Source of the DNA: Streptomyces sp. Tu 3180
GTDB taxonomy: Bacteria; Actinomycetota; Actinomycetes; Streptomycetales; Streptomycetaceae
NCBI RefSeq assembly: GCF_009852415.1
Contig: NZ_WOXS01000002.1
Span: 7,666,001-7,730,000 of the forward strand
Reading direction: 5' to 3'
DNA: 64,000 nt
Shown here: in pieces, positions 44,470 to 53,779 of the stretch
How positions within the stretch are numbered: the stretch's first letter is position 1
How the letters are laid out: the number at the start of each line of letters is the position of its first letter
Made by a program: the position numbers and the translations under genes
Notes under the pieces: generated by a model
What the model saw: the letters and a program-made list of their open reading frames with translations, nothing else
Told to the model about the DNA's origin: nothing
The model's database searches: none

Positions 44470-44512
44470 CTTTCTCCGAGAAAGTTGAAACTTTGTCCTT
44501 GACGAGTCGAAA
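44470..44512. promoter_or_regulatory. Nested palindromes before the sugar dehydrogenase gene
   Basis: CTTTCTC-C-GAGAAAG (44470-44484) is a perfect 7-bp inverted repeat. AAAGTT-GA-AACTTT (44481-44494) overlaps it and is also perfect. CTTTGTCC at 44491-44498 repeats the half-site of the elements at 33567 and 41359, with a GTCGAAAG arm at 44505-44512. Candidate ROK operator array, about 130 bp before the start. Confidence 0.6.
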
Positions 44513-44638
44513 GTGGGCGCTCTAGCGTCCAACTGACTCACCTCGCACGGGTTTTCACCTGTTTCACTCTGCGGCGGCCGGCCGGGAGCCGAGCCCCGGG
44601 CCTTTTCACGGCCGCCGACCGGACCAGAGGAGTTCTGA

Positions 44639-46758
44639 GTGCGCAACAGACGGATCGTCACCCTCGTGGGGGCGACGGCGCTGGCCGGGGCCGTCGGCCT
44701 CCTGCCCCTGTCCCCAGCCCAAGCCGCCAAATCGGACCCCGCACCGCCCGCCCAGTCGGACTTCCAGAAGGTCACCCTCAACGACCGCCCGGGCGAGCCC
44801 ATGGCCCTCGCCGTCCTGCCCGACCGGCGGGTGCTGCACACGGCGCGCACGGGAGAGGTCAGGATCCACGACCCCGAGAGCGGCGTGAACTTCCTCGCCG
44901 CCGACATGAAGAAGAGCCCCGCCGGGCTCTACCAGCACGACGAGGAAGGCGTGCAGGGCATCGCCGTCGACCCGGGCTTCGCCAAGAACCGCTGGGTCTA
45001 CCTCTACTACTCGCCCCGCCTCGACACCCCGATGGACGACCCGGCCACCCCGGGCGTCAACGAAGGGGACGCACCGGAGTACGGCACGGCCGAGGACTTC
45101 GCCGAGTACAAGGGCGTCACGCGGCTGTCGCGGTTCAAACTCGAGGGCAACAAGCTCGACTTCGGCACCGAGCAGAAGATCCTCGACGTCCCGGCCGACC
45201 GCGGCATCTGCTGCCACGTCGGCGGCAAGATCGACTTCGACCACAAGGGCAACCTGTTCCTGTCGACCGGGGACGACTCCAACCCGTTCGCCTCGGACGG
45301 CTACGCCCCGCTCGACGACCGCCCCGACCGCAACCCGGCCTACGACGCGCGGCGCACCTCGGGCAACACCAACGACCTGCGCGGCAAGGTCCTGCGCATC
45401 AAGGTCAAGCGCGACGGCGGCTACGTGGTCCCGGACGGCAACCTCTTCGCGCCGGGCACCCCGAAGACCCGTCCCGAGATCTACGCCATGGGCCTGCGCA
45501 ACCCGTTCCGCTTCGCGGTGGACGACAGGACCGGCGAGGTCTACGTCGGCGACTACTCGCCCGACGCCGACGAGGCGAAGCCCAACCGCGGCCCCGGCGG
45601 CCACGGCCGCTGGATGGTCATCGACCGCCCCGCCAACTACGGCTGGCCGTTCTGCGTGACCCGGGACATGCCGTACCAGGACTACGACTTCGCCACCCAG
45701 AAGTCGAGCGGCGCGTTCGACTGCGCCAAGCCGGTCAACGACTCGCGGCACAACACCGGCCTGAGCAAGCTGCCGCCGGTCACGGACGCGGAGATCGTCT
45801 ACGGCTACGGGGCCTCCGAGGCGTTCCCGGAGCTCGGTACGGGCGGCATCGGCCCCATGGGCGGCCCGGCGTACCGCTACGACAAGCGGAACAAGGCCGA
45901 GAACCGCTGGCCCGCGTACTTCGACGGCAAGCCGCTCTTCTACGAGTGGACCCGTGACCAGATGAAGGCCATCACCCTCGGCAAGAGGAACGAGGTCCGG
46001 AAGATCGAGGACGCGATCCCCTCGATCACGACGGACGGCCCGATCGACGCCGAGTTCGGCCCGGACGGCGCGCTGTACGTGCTCGAGTACGGCACCGGGT
46101 ACTTCGCGGAGCTGCCCGAGGCCCAGCTCTCCCGCATCGACTTCACGCGGGGCAACCGCACCCCGGAGCCCAAGGTCGCCGCGGACGTGGTCAACGGCAC
46201 CAACCCGCTGACGGTCCAGTTCTCCAGCGCCGGCACGAAGGACGCCGACGGCGACGCCCTCAGCTACGCCTGGGACTTCGACGCCGACGGCACCGTGGAC
46301 TCCACGGAGGCGAACCCGAAGCACACGTTCACCGAGAACGCCGTCTTCGACGCCACGCTGAAGGTCACCGACAGCACCGGACGCTCGGCCTCCGCGTCGG
46401 TTCCCGTCGTGGTCGGCAACAAGGCGCCGGTCGTCTCGCTCACCACCGACCCGGCTCCGCACGGCGGTACGGCGTTCCACTGGGGTGACACGGTCACCTG
46501 GAAGGTCACCGTCACCGACGACCAGCCGGTGGACTGCTCGAAGGTCACCGTCACGTTCATCCTCGGCCACGACTCGCACGGCCACCCGCTCTCCACGAGC
46601 AACGGCTGCTCCGGGTCGTTCAAGACGTTCGTGGACGGCGGTCACGCCGGTGCGGACAACCTGAAGGCGGTCTTCAACGCCACCTACAAGGACTCTCCCC
46701 CGAGGGCCTGCCGTCCCTCTCGGGCAGCGCCGAGGTCGCGCTGACGCCGGCCGACTGA
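44639..46758 (+). CDS. Secreted PQQ-type sugar dehydrogenase with PKD domain, frame broken near 46699
   Basis: The precursor starts at GTG 44639 with a Sec signal (RRIVTLVGATALAGAVGLLPLSPAQA). Residues 40-490 are a six-bladed soluble glucose/sorbosone dehydrogenase fold: QGIAVDPGF, RGICCHVGGKIDFDHKGNLFLSTGDDSNPF, DLRGKVLRIKV, YAMGLRNPFRFAVD, PIDAEFGPDGALYVLEYG. Residues 505-590 are a PKD domain (DADGDALSYAWDFDADGTVDSTEANPKHTF). These enzymes oxidise sugars with bound PQQ and Ca2+ outside the cell. The frame is lost in the run CCCCC at 46697-46701. One more C gives DSPPEGLPSLSGSAEVALTPAD and a stop at 46758 (706 residues). GAGGAG precedes the start; operator-like palindromes lie upstream. Confidence 0.92.
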
Positions 46759-46780
46759 CCGGCGGCGAGGACACGGAGGC

Positions 46781-46810
46781 GGGGCGCCACCCCCGAAGGG
46801 GCGGCGCCCC
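46781..46810 (+). terminator. Hairpin after the sugar dehydrogenase gene
   Basis: GGGGCGCC (46781-46788) pairs with GGCGCCCC (46803-46810), with inner pairing CCCC-GAA-GGGG. It lies 22 bp after the restored stop. The following 325 bases to 47136 hold no supported gene. Confidence 0.75.
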
Positions 46811-47135
46811 GTCGGCGCGTCCTCGGCGGAGGGGTCCGCGGAGTGTCCGCCGATCCGCGGGCGGGCCCCTTCGGGAAGGCCCCGATCCCCGTGCCGCGCG
46901 CCGTACCGGGGCCGGGCGCACCGCCCCGCGAAGCCCGAACCGGCCGGCCCCGCCTGCAGGATCCGTCGGGGAGGGCCGTACGGCGGCGCGGGCCGCGTCG
47001 GTCAGCACACGACAGCGGGTTTCACTTCCAGTGCCCGGCCGGGTGCGGTCGCGGGCCGCGGACCCGGCGGCCCGCGGGCGTGCGATCACCCGCGGCGGGC
47101 CGGGAACCCCCGTCTCCCCGGGGACGAACGCCGCG

Positions 47136-49214
47136 TCACCCGTCGGGGCCGATGAGGAGCAGGGCGATGTCGTCCCCCGGGCTGGGGGCGTGCCGGACGA
47201 GGGTGTCGGCCATGGCGTCGAGGTCGGTCGGTCCGGCGTGCTCCACGAGTCCCGCCAGGGCGGCGGCGGCGTCGTCGAGGTCGACTCCGGGGGCTTCGAC
47301 GAGCCCGTCGGTGTAGAGGACGAGCACACAGCCGAGGGGCAGGGGGAACTCCAGCGTCGGGTACCGGGTGTCCGGGTCGATGCCGAGGAGGAGGCCGGGC
47401 GGGACGCGGAGGAGTTCGGTGCGTCCGTCCGCGTGGCGCAGCAGGGGCGGCGGGTGTCCGGCGGTGGCCAGGCAGGCGCGCCGGCGGGCGAGGTCGAGGT
47501 GGACGTAGAGGCAGCTGGTGAACAGGCCGGGATCGAGGTCGGTGAGCAGGCGGTTGGTGGCGGCCAGGACGTCGTCCGGGGGCGCGCCGACGGTGGCGTG
47601 GGCGTGGACGGCGGTGCGGACCTGTCCCATGAGGGCGGCCGCGTCCACGTCGTGGCCCTGCACGTCGCCGATGGCGGCGGCCGCGGTGCGCTGGTCGAGG
47701 CGGATGAGGTCGTAGAAGTCGCCGCCGATGCCCAGGCCGCGGGCGGCGGGCAGGTAGCGGGCGGCGACCCTCAGGCCGGGGACGCGGGGCAGGCTGTGGG
47801 GCAGCAGGGCGGACTGCAGGCGGTGGGCGAGGTCGTGCTTGCTGTCGTAGAGGCGGGCACGGTCCAGGGCCTGGCCGACCAGGCCGGCCAGGGAGGTGAG
47901 GACGGCGCGTTCACCGGGCGGGAAGGGGTGGGGACGGCGGTAGGCGATGAGGAGGGAGCCGATGGGACGGCCGGAGGCGATCAGCGGCAGGAAGGCCCAC
48001 GCGGCCATCCCGTCCTCGTGCACGGTGGCCGGGTAGTCGCGCCGGAGGTCGGCGAAGGACGCGAAGAACCCCGGTACGCCGGTGGTCAGGACCCTGGTGC
48101 CGGGGATGTCCGTGCTCAGGGGGAGGGCGTCGAAGCGTTCCATGATCTCGGTGCGGTAGCCGCGGTGGCCGAGGATCTTCAGACGGCCGTCCTCGGAGGT
48201 CATCACCACCATGCCCTGCGCGCCGAGGGCGGGCAGCAGCTGGTCGGCGGCCTGGGCGACCACGTCCTGCACGCCGACGGCCTCGGTCAGGGTGGCGGCC
48301 AGGTGCATCAGCTGGTACAGCAGGACGGCGCGGCTGGGACCCGCGGCCGGCACGGACGGTGCGGGGGCGTCCTCGGACGGGTCGGTGCCGGTGATGCGGA
48401 CGCTGATGCCGGAGGGGTCCGGGTACAGCTCGAAGGACAGCCACACGTCCGGGGGGCGCAGGACGGTGAAGGCCTGCGGCCGGCGGCTCACCACCGCGGC
48501 CCGGTAGCGGTCCTCGACCTGGGGGACGTCCATCCAGGGCAGCGCCTCCCAGGGCAGGGCACCCACCAGGTCGGCCGGAGCGGCACCGAGCAGACCGGCG
48601 GCGGCCGGCGTGACGAAGGTGAGGCGGCCGTTCGTGTCCAGCGCGCAGGACCCTCCGGGCAGGCGGTCGATGAAGGCCGCGGCCGCCGCCGCCTCGCCGG
48701 GCGGGACGGTGCGCCCGGCCGGCGGGGACAGGGTCCGCGGCCGGCCGGGGGGCGGCAGGGGGTCGCCGCGTTCCACGGCCTGTTGCAGGACGCCGCCCAG
48801 GCGGTGGCAGCCCGTCTCGATGGCGTCGCGTTCGCCGGGGCTCAGCCGTGACGGACGGGTGCCGGGCCACAGGAGCACCAGCCCGCCCCGGACCTCGGCG
48901 CTCGAGGTGACCGGGGCGGCCGACAGCGCGAAGTCGTACGGCAGCACGAACGCCGGTCGCGGGTACCGGCGCGCCATCTCCTCCTGACCGGCGACCCACA
49001 CCAGGCGCCGCTCGCGCACGGCATCGGCCACCGGCATCGGATCGGTCAGCGCGACCCTCCTCCACGGCGCGGCGAACTCGTGCGGTGCCCCCGCCACGAC
49101 GGCCAGCCACAACGCGTCGTCGCCCGGCGGCAGCACGTACAGCAGCCCTGCGAACGCGCCGGTCTCCCGCACCACGGCGGTCATCGCGCTGTCCATCAGC
49201 CGTCCACGTGACAC
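47136..49214 (-). CDS. SpoIIE/PP2C-type serine phosphatase with PAS and GAF domains
   Basis: A 692-residue protein. Residues 1-165 are a GAF-like sensor (GAFAGLLYVLPPG, WPGTRPSRLSPGERDAI). A PAS-like segment follows at 190-290 (FIDRLPGGSCALDTNGRLTFVTPAAAGLLGA), then a second GAF (310-470, EAVGVQDVVAQAADQLLPALGAQGMVVM). The PP2C/SpoIIE phosphatase occupies 480-690 (GGDFYDLIRL, IGDVQGHDVDAAALMGQVR, TAGHPPPLL, LYTDGLVEA, GDDIALLLIG), keeping the metal-binding Asp residues. Such proteins dephosphorylate anti-anti-sigma factors in partner-switching stress pathways. No anti-sigma partner is adjacent. GTG 49214 keeps the usual SRGRLM opening; ATG 49197 is the alternative. Confidence 0.92.
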   Translation of the reverse strand: MSRGRLMDSAMTAVVRETGAFAGLLYVLPPGDDALWLAVVAGAPHEFAAPWRRVALTDPMPVADAVRERRLVWVAGQEEMARRYPRPAFVLPYDFALSAAPVTSSAEVRGGLVLLWPGTRPSRLSPGERDAIETGCHRLGGVLQQAVERGDPLPPPGRPRTLSPPAGRTVPPGEAAAAAAFIDRLPGGSCALDTNGRLTFVTPAAAGLLGAAPADLVGALPWEALPWMDVPQVEDRYRAAVVSRRPQAFTVLRPPDVWLSFELYPDPSGISVRITGTDPSEDAPAPSVPAAGPSRAVLLYQLMHLAATLTEAVGVQDVVAQAADQLLPALGAQGMVVMTSEDGRLKILGHRGYRTEIMERFDALPLSTDIPGTRVLTTGVPGFFASFADLRRDYPATVHEDGMAAWAFLPLIASGRPIGSLLIAYRRPHPFPPGERAVLTSLAGLVGQALDRARLYDSKHDLAHRLQSALLPHSLPRVPGLRVAARYLPAARGLGIGGDFYDLIRLDQRTAAAAIGDVQGHDVDAAALMGQVRTAVHAHATVGAPPDDVLAATNRLLTDLDPGLFTSCLYVHLDLARRRACLATAGHPPPLLRHADGRTELLRVPPGLLLGIDPDTRYPTLEFPLPLGCVLVLYTDGLVEAPGVDLDDAAAALAGLVEHAGPTDLDAMADTLVRHAPSPGDDIALLLIGPDG

Positions 49215-49707
49215 CGCGGCGGCGGGGACGCCGGCCCCGGTCCGCTCCTCCCGGCCACGTCCTGCCGCGCACCGTCCGCGGCCCGCCACCGGCACCGCGC
49301 CCGCCGAGCCGCTCGCCGGAGCACCGGACGACGCAGACGGCCGCCGTGCTCCGCCGGTTCCGGCAGGGCTGCATCCCTCCAGCCACACCGAACAGCTCCC
49401 ATACGCGGACACTACGCCCACCGTGCCGTGACGGCATCCAGACGGCGCCGTCGACCTGGCTGACCCGGGAGGAGCCCTACGACCACCTCACCGGCGCCAC
49501 CGGCAGCGTCCTCCCCCGCCCCGAACCGGTCGCCCGTGCACCGAACCGGTCCCTCCGGCGCAGACGGCACCGAGCCACGGCCCGCCGCCACCGGGGAGGA
49601 ACCGGCGCGGGCGACGATTTCCGACCGGAGCACTAGGACCAAAGGCCGGTGGTGGTTCCGGCCGCGGGGGCGGGCGGACCGGGGCGGTGCGTCCATACGG
49701 TGGAGGC
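49215..49707. other. Divergent gap between phosphatase and N-acetyltransferase genes
   Basis: About 490 bases that must hold two divergent promoters. I see no clear -35/-10 pair, no strong hairpin and no frame with a recognisable protein. Confidence 0.4.
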
Positions 49708-50586
49708 ATGCCTGAGACCGTACCGACGACGTCGTTCGACCTCGATGCCTATCTGAAGCGGATCGGGTGGGAGGGCGAGCGGCGGGCCGACCTCGCGACG
49801 CTGCGGGGCGTCCACACGGCCCACGCGCTGACCGTCCCGTTCGAGAACCTGGACCCCGTGCGGGGTGTGGCCCCCTCCCTCGACCCGGCCGATCTGACGG
49901 CCAAGCTGGTCCACGGCCGCCGTGGGGGCTACTGCTACGAGCACAACACGCTGTTCGCGGGCGCCCTGGAGGCGCTGGGCTTCCGGGTGACCCTGCTGGC
50001 CGCCCGGGTCGTGGTCGGCACCGACCGCTTCGAGAGCCGCCCGCGCACGCACATGGCGCTGCTCGTCGAGGTGCCCGGCGAGCAGCGGCCCCACCTCGCG
50101 GACGTGGGTTTCGGCACGGCCGGCGCCCTGCTGGAGCCGGTGCCGCTGGTGGCCGGCACGGAGTTCCACGACGCGGGCCGCCGGCACCGGTTGGTGCACG
50201 CACCGCACGACGGCCCACTGGAGATGTGGGTGCTGGAGGCGTACGGCACGACCGGGGCGGGCAGGGCGGACGGCTGGGAGGCGCAGTACGCCTTCACGGT
50301 GGAGCCCTTCGAGCGGCCCGACTTCGAGGTCATCAACTGGCACATCGCCACCAACCCCCGCTCCCCGTTCAGCCACCGCCCCTACGTCCAGCGCCTCACC
50401 CCCGGCCGCCACCTGCTCCTCGACGGCCGCCGCCTCACCGAGACCCGCGCCGACGGCGCGGTCACGGCGCGGGAGCTGACCGACGAGCGGGAGGCACGAC
50501 GCCTCCTCGACGAGGAGTTCGGGATCGACGTACCGGACGGCGTCCGGCTGCTGGGCAGGACAACTAGCTCCGCCGGACGTCCTTGA
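49708..50586 (+). CDS. Arylamine N-acetyltransferase
   Basis: A 292-residue NAT. The Cys-His-Asp triad is visible: Cys in RRGGYCYEHNTLF, His in RPRTHMALLVEV, Asp in LADVGFG. The N-terminal FDLDAYLKRIGWEG and VPFENLDP are standard. NATs transfer acetyl from acetyl-CoA to aromatic amines and hydrazines; some relatives close amide bonds in ansamycin synthesis. Nothing nearby suggests a pathway role, so a detoxification function is likely. ATG 49708 follows GGTGGAGG. Its stop lies inside the convergent erythromycin-esterase gene, a 23-bp overlap. Confidence 0.93.
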   Translation: MPETVPTTSFDLDAYLKRIGWEGERRADLATLRGVHTAHALTVPFENLDPVRGVAPSLDPADLTAKLVHGRRGGYCYEHNTLFAGALEALGFRVTLLAARVVVGTDRFESRPRTHMALLVEVPGEQRPHLADVGFGTAGALLEPVPLVAGTEFHDAGRRHRLVHAPHDGPLEMWVLEAYGTTGAGRADGWEAQYAFTVEPFERPDFEVINWHIATNPRSPFSHRPYVQRLTPGRHLLLDGRRLTETRADGAVTARELTDEREARRLLDEEFGIDVPDGVRLLGRTTSSAGRP

Positions 50587-51766
50587 CGAACACCAGGCCG
50601 TCGATGTGCGCCAGGTGGTCCGGGTCGAGCGGGGCGTAGCCGAACCAGGGGGACACGCGGGGCGCGGGCCGTCTGCCGCCGAGGACGGCGGCCAGCCGCG
50701 GGGCGTCGACGACGCAGCGATCCTCCGGGAGCGCGTGCAGGAGTCCTTCGACGGTGTCCGGCGGCGGGGTGTCCACTCCCCGGTGCCGGAGCGTGCCGAG
50801 GGCCGTGGCCACGAAGGCGTACTCCTCGCCGAGCCGGGCGCTCACCAGCGCGCCGGCGCCCCACCACTGCACCGGTCCCTCCCACATCCGCATCGAGCTC
50901 TTCTCCCGCTGGAGATGGGAGTTGTGGGCGTGGACGAGCACCGGACCCCGAGCGGCGACGGCGAGGAGGTTGTGGGCCATCATCCGGTCCCGCGCGGCCA
51001 CCAGCCGGGACATGCGGGCCGGTGAGGCGTCGGCCGTCCAGTGGTGGTAGCGCAGCAGGCCGGTCGCGGTGCGCCCGTACAGGAGCGCCCGGTCCCACTC
51101 GTCCTGCGACGTCGTGGCGAGCAGGTGCGGCATCTGCTCGTCGAGCAGCGCCACCAGCTCGTCGGCGAGCAGCCGCAGCCGGCCGGCCTCGGCCGACCGC
51201 CCCACGGACCGGGCCGGGTCCCGCATCGCGGCGGGATCGGTCCACCGGTCGTCGGGACCGAGCAGGCGGTCGAGCGTCTCCCCGGTGCAGGGGAGCAGGT
51301 CCGCGTCCACCCGGGCCGTGAGGTAGCCGTGGAGTGCGGTGAGGGCCCGGCGGGGACTCGCGGCGCCGGTGATCTCCAGCGGACCGTCGAAACCGGCGAA
51401 GCGCAGCCGCTCGGACGCGGGTCGGCCTTCGTTGTGGGCGCGCATCCAGCGCACGAGTTCGCGGTTGGCCGCAAGGGCGCCCCAGCCGTGGCTGAATCCG
51501 TGCTCCATGACCTCGTCGAGGGTGCCCCTGCCCGAGGTGACGTGGTCGTCCACCAGCAGGCCCGCCAGGCAGTCGCTCTCGATCGCGATCGTCCGGTAGC
51601 CCTCCCGCTCGACGAGCTGCCGGAAGAGCTCGTTGCGCAGGCCGAGCAGGGCGTCCTCGCCGTGGGTGGGCTCGCCCAGGGCGAGCAGCCGGGGCCGGGC
51701 CGGGAGCAGCCCCATGACGGCGGCAGCCTCGACGGCACGGACGGTGTCCTCGATGTCGGTAGCCAT
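50564..51766 (-). CDS. Erythromycin esterase-family protein
   Basis: A 400-residue member of the EreA/EreB-like family. Key segments are LALGEPTHGEDALLGLRNELFRQLVEREGYRTIAIESD, with the His and Glu of the active centre, HGFSHGWGALAANRELVRWMRAHNEGR, and LVHAHNSHLQREKSS. True Ere enzymes hydrolyse the macrolide lactone with a His-activated water; most actinobacterial relatives have unknown substrates. It is divergent from a TioE-like regulator across a 58-bp gap with a perfect palindrome, so it is probably controlled by that regulator. Start ATG 51766. Confidence 0.9.
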   Translation of the reverse strand: MATDIEDTVRAVEAAAVMGLLPARPRLLALGEPTHGEDALLGLRNELFRQLVEREGYRTIAIESDCLAGLLVDDHVTSGRGTLDEVMEHGFSHGWGALAANRELVRWMRAHNEGRPASERLRFAGFDGPLEITGAASPRRALTALHGYLTARVDADLLPCTGETLDRLLGPDDRWTDPAAMRDPARSVGRSAEAGRLRLLADELVALLDEQMPHLLATTSQDEWDRALLYGRTATGLLRYHHWTADASPARMSRLVAARDRMMAHNLLAVAARGPVLVHAHNSHLQREKSSMRMWEGPVQWWGAGALVSARLGEEYAFVATALGTLRHRGVDTPPPDTVEGLLHALPEDRCVVDAPRLAAVLGGRRPAPRVSPWFGYAPLDPDHLAHIDGLVFVKDVRRS

Positions 51767-51769
51767 GCC

Positions 51770-51787
51770 TTCAACGGTATCGTTGAA
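51770..51787. promoter_or_regulatory. Palindromic operator between esterase and regulator
   Basis: TTCAACG (51770-51776), GTAT, CGTTGAA (51781-51787) is a perfect 7-bp inverted repeat, followed by another AACC-TTC-GGTT dyad at 51786-51796. It fills the divergent promoter gap and is likely bound by the regulator encoded at 51825. Confidence 0.6.
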
Positions 51788-51824
51788 CCTTCGGTTGAAA
51801 CTTTTCCGCGATACCGTCGCATCC

Positions 51825-52574
51825 ATGGTGCGAAAGCTTCAAAACAGGGAGCGGCTCAGGCCGGTCGACCTGGCGCGCGGGCACGGTCTGTCCACGCAGG
51901 CGGTCAGGAACTACGAGGAGGCCGGCATCCTCCCGGCCGCCGGTCGCACGCCCCACGGCCACCGCGCCTACACCGCGCTGCACGCGGGCGCCCTGCGCGC
52001 GTTCCTCGCCCTGGTGCCCGGCCACGGCCACCGGACGGCGGCGTCGATCATGCGGGCCGTGAACCGGGGGGCGGTCGACGAGGCGTTCCGCCTCATCGAC
52101 GAGAGCCACGCCCAGCTCCTCGACGACCGGCGGACCCTCCGGGCCGTGGAGGGCGCCCTGCGCGACCTGGGGTCCACCACGGCGCCCGGGCCCGGTGCGG
52201 GATCCGGGCCAGCCGCGGTGTCCGGCCCCGGCGGCACGTTCATCGGGCCGCTGGCGGACAGGCTCGGGATCCGGCCCGCGACACTGCGCAAGTGGGAGCG
52301 CGCCGGGCTGGTGTGTCCGCGCCGCGACCCGCGGACCGGGTACCGCGTCTACGAGGAGGCCGCCGAGCGGGACGCCCGGCTGACCCACCAGCTCAGGCGG
52401 GGCGGCTACCTGCTGGAGCAGATCGCCCCGTTGGTCGCCCGGGTGCGGGCGGCCGGCGGGCTGGAGCCGCTGGAGGCCGCCCTGCGCGACTGGCACGGCC
52501 GGCTGTCCGCCCGAGGGCGGGCGATGCTGACCGGGGCCGCGGAGCTGGAGGCGTACCTCCGCGAGCGCGGATGA
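51825..52574 (+). CDS. TioE-family regulator with two MerR-type DNA-binding domains
   Basis: A 249-residue protein with an N-terminal MerR-like helix-turn-helix (LRPVDLARGHGLSTQAVRNYEEAGILPAAGRTPHGHRAY) and a second one after a Gly/Pro linker (FIGPLADRLGIRPATLRKWERAGLVCPRRDPRTGYRVY). This duplicated layout is the TioE family, named from the thiocoraline cluster. It probably regulates itself and the divergent erythromycin-esterase-like gene through the palindrome in the shared promoter. Start ATG 51825 with no strong ribosome site. No inducer-binding domain of known type is seen. Confidence 0.88.
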   Translation: MVRKLQNRERLRPVDLARGHGLSTQAVRNYEEAGILPAAGRTPHGHRAYTALHAGALRAFLALVPGHGHRTAASIMRAVNRGAVDEAFRLIDESHAQLLDDRRTLRAVEGALRDLGSTTAPGPGAGSGPAAVSGPGGTFIGPLADRLGIRPATLRKWERAGLVCPRRDPRTGYRVYEEAAERDARLTHQLRRGGYLLEQIAPLVARVRAAGGLEPLEAALRDWHGRLSARGRAMLTGAAELEAYLRERG

Positions 52575-52689
52575 GACGTCGGCCGCAGGCCGGAGGGAAT
52601 CAGGCGTCACCCACGGTTGCGCCCCGGCTGACCCGGTTTCCGCCCGTGGGTCCGTTTGCCGTTCGCGCGGGCGGGGGACCCGGCCGACC

Positions 52690-53664
52690 ATGAGCACAAC
52701 GCCAGACCGCCGCAGGATGCGGCAGAGCCGGGCCCTGTGGCTGCTGGACCGCCTGGAGCGGGACCCACGAGCCGATCCGGTGATCGACGCGCTCCGCGAG
52801 AGGGTGCGGGCCCTGCCGCTGGGACGCGGCCGGGACCTGCTGCACGGCAGGTGGCTGGGACATCCGGTGCATCCGCTGATGGTGCAGGTGCCGATCGGGA
52901 GCTGGCTGTCCGCGGCGGTGCTGGACCTGCGGCCCGGCCGCTCCCGCGAGGCGGGGCTGCTGGTCGGCGTCGGACTGGCCGCCGCCGCTCCCGCGGCCTT
53001 CACGGGCGCCGTCGACTGGGCGGAGCTGCACCGTCAGCAGCAGCGCGTCGGTCTGCTGCACGCCCTGACCAACACGGCGGCCGTCGCCCTGTACACCGCC
53101 TCGCTCGTCTGCCGCGTGAAGGGCCGCGGGGCGGCGGGCCGCACGTTCGGCTTCCTGGGGATGACGGCGGTCGGACTCGGCGGCATGCTGGGCGGCCACC
53201 TGGCCTACCGCCAGGCGTCCGGAGCCAACCACGCCGAGGAGGTCCCGCACGTCGTCACGGAGGGCTGGCACCGGATCGGCACCGTGGACGAGTTCCCGGC
53301 CGGCCGGCCCGTGCGGCGCAGCGTGGACGACGTGCCGGTCCTGGTCGTCCGGGAACCCGGCGGCACGGTCCACGCGCTGGCCGAGCGGTGCAGCCACCTC
53401 GCGGGACCGCTGTCCGAGGGCACCGTCGCCGACGGATGCGTCCAGTGCCCGTGGCACGGCAGCACCTTCAGGCTCTCGGACGGCTGGAACGTGCGCGGCC
53501 CCGCCACCGCGCCCCAGCCCGCCTTCGACACCCGCGTGGTCGACGCCCACGTCGAGCTACGCCTGCGCCGGCACGACCGGGACGGGCGAGCGGCGGACGA
53601 CCGGGAGACGGACCGGCGGCCGACCGGATCGGGAGCGGGCAGGACCCGGGGAGGCGGCGGCTGA
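52690..53664 (+). CDS. DUF2231 membrane domain fused to a Rieske iron-sulfur domain
   Basis: A 324-residue protein. Residues 45-175 are a DUF2231-type membrane domain with about four helices (HGRWLGHPVHPLMVQVPIGSW is diagnostic). Residues 195-295 are a Rieske domain with both cluster motifs, CSHLAGPL and CPWHGSTF, giving the two Cys and two His for a [2Fe-2S] cluster. It is likely a membrane-bound electron-transfer protein; the partner oxidase is not in view. The C-terminal 30 residues are a charged, disordered tail. ATG 52690. Confidence 0.9.
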   Translation: MSTTPDRRRMRQSRALWLLDRLERDPRADPVIDALRERVRALPLGRGRDLLHGRWLGHPVHPLMVQVPIGSWLSAAVLDLRPGRSREAGLLVGVGLAAAAPAAFTGAVDWAELHRQQQRVGLLHALTNTAAVALYTASLVCRVKGRGAAGRTFGFLGMTAVGLGGMLGGHLAYRQASGANHAEEVPHVVTEGWHRIGTVDEFPAGRPVRRSVDDVPVLVVREPGGTVHALAERCSHLAGPLSEGTVADGCVQCPWHGSTFRLSDGWNVRGPATAPQPAFDTRVVDAHVELRLRRHDRDGRAADDRETDRRPTGSGAGRTRGGGG

Positions 53665-53779
53665 CATCCCTCCGCGGGACGGCTCGCCGGGGTCCACCCG
53701 GCCGAAACCGCTGCCTCGGGGGCCGCCGGCACGGCGGTGCGGCGGCACGGAAGAGGTGTGCCGGACCTCCGGGAGGGTT

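Noticed and set aside
51795..51817. MerR-type promoter with TTGAAA and TACCGT
   Set aside because: The spacing of 11 bp is far from the 19-20 bp used by MerR regulators.
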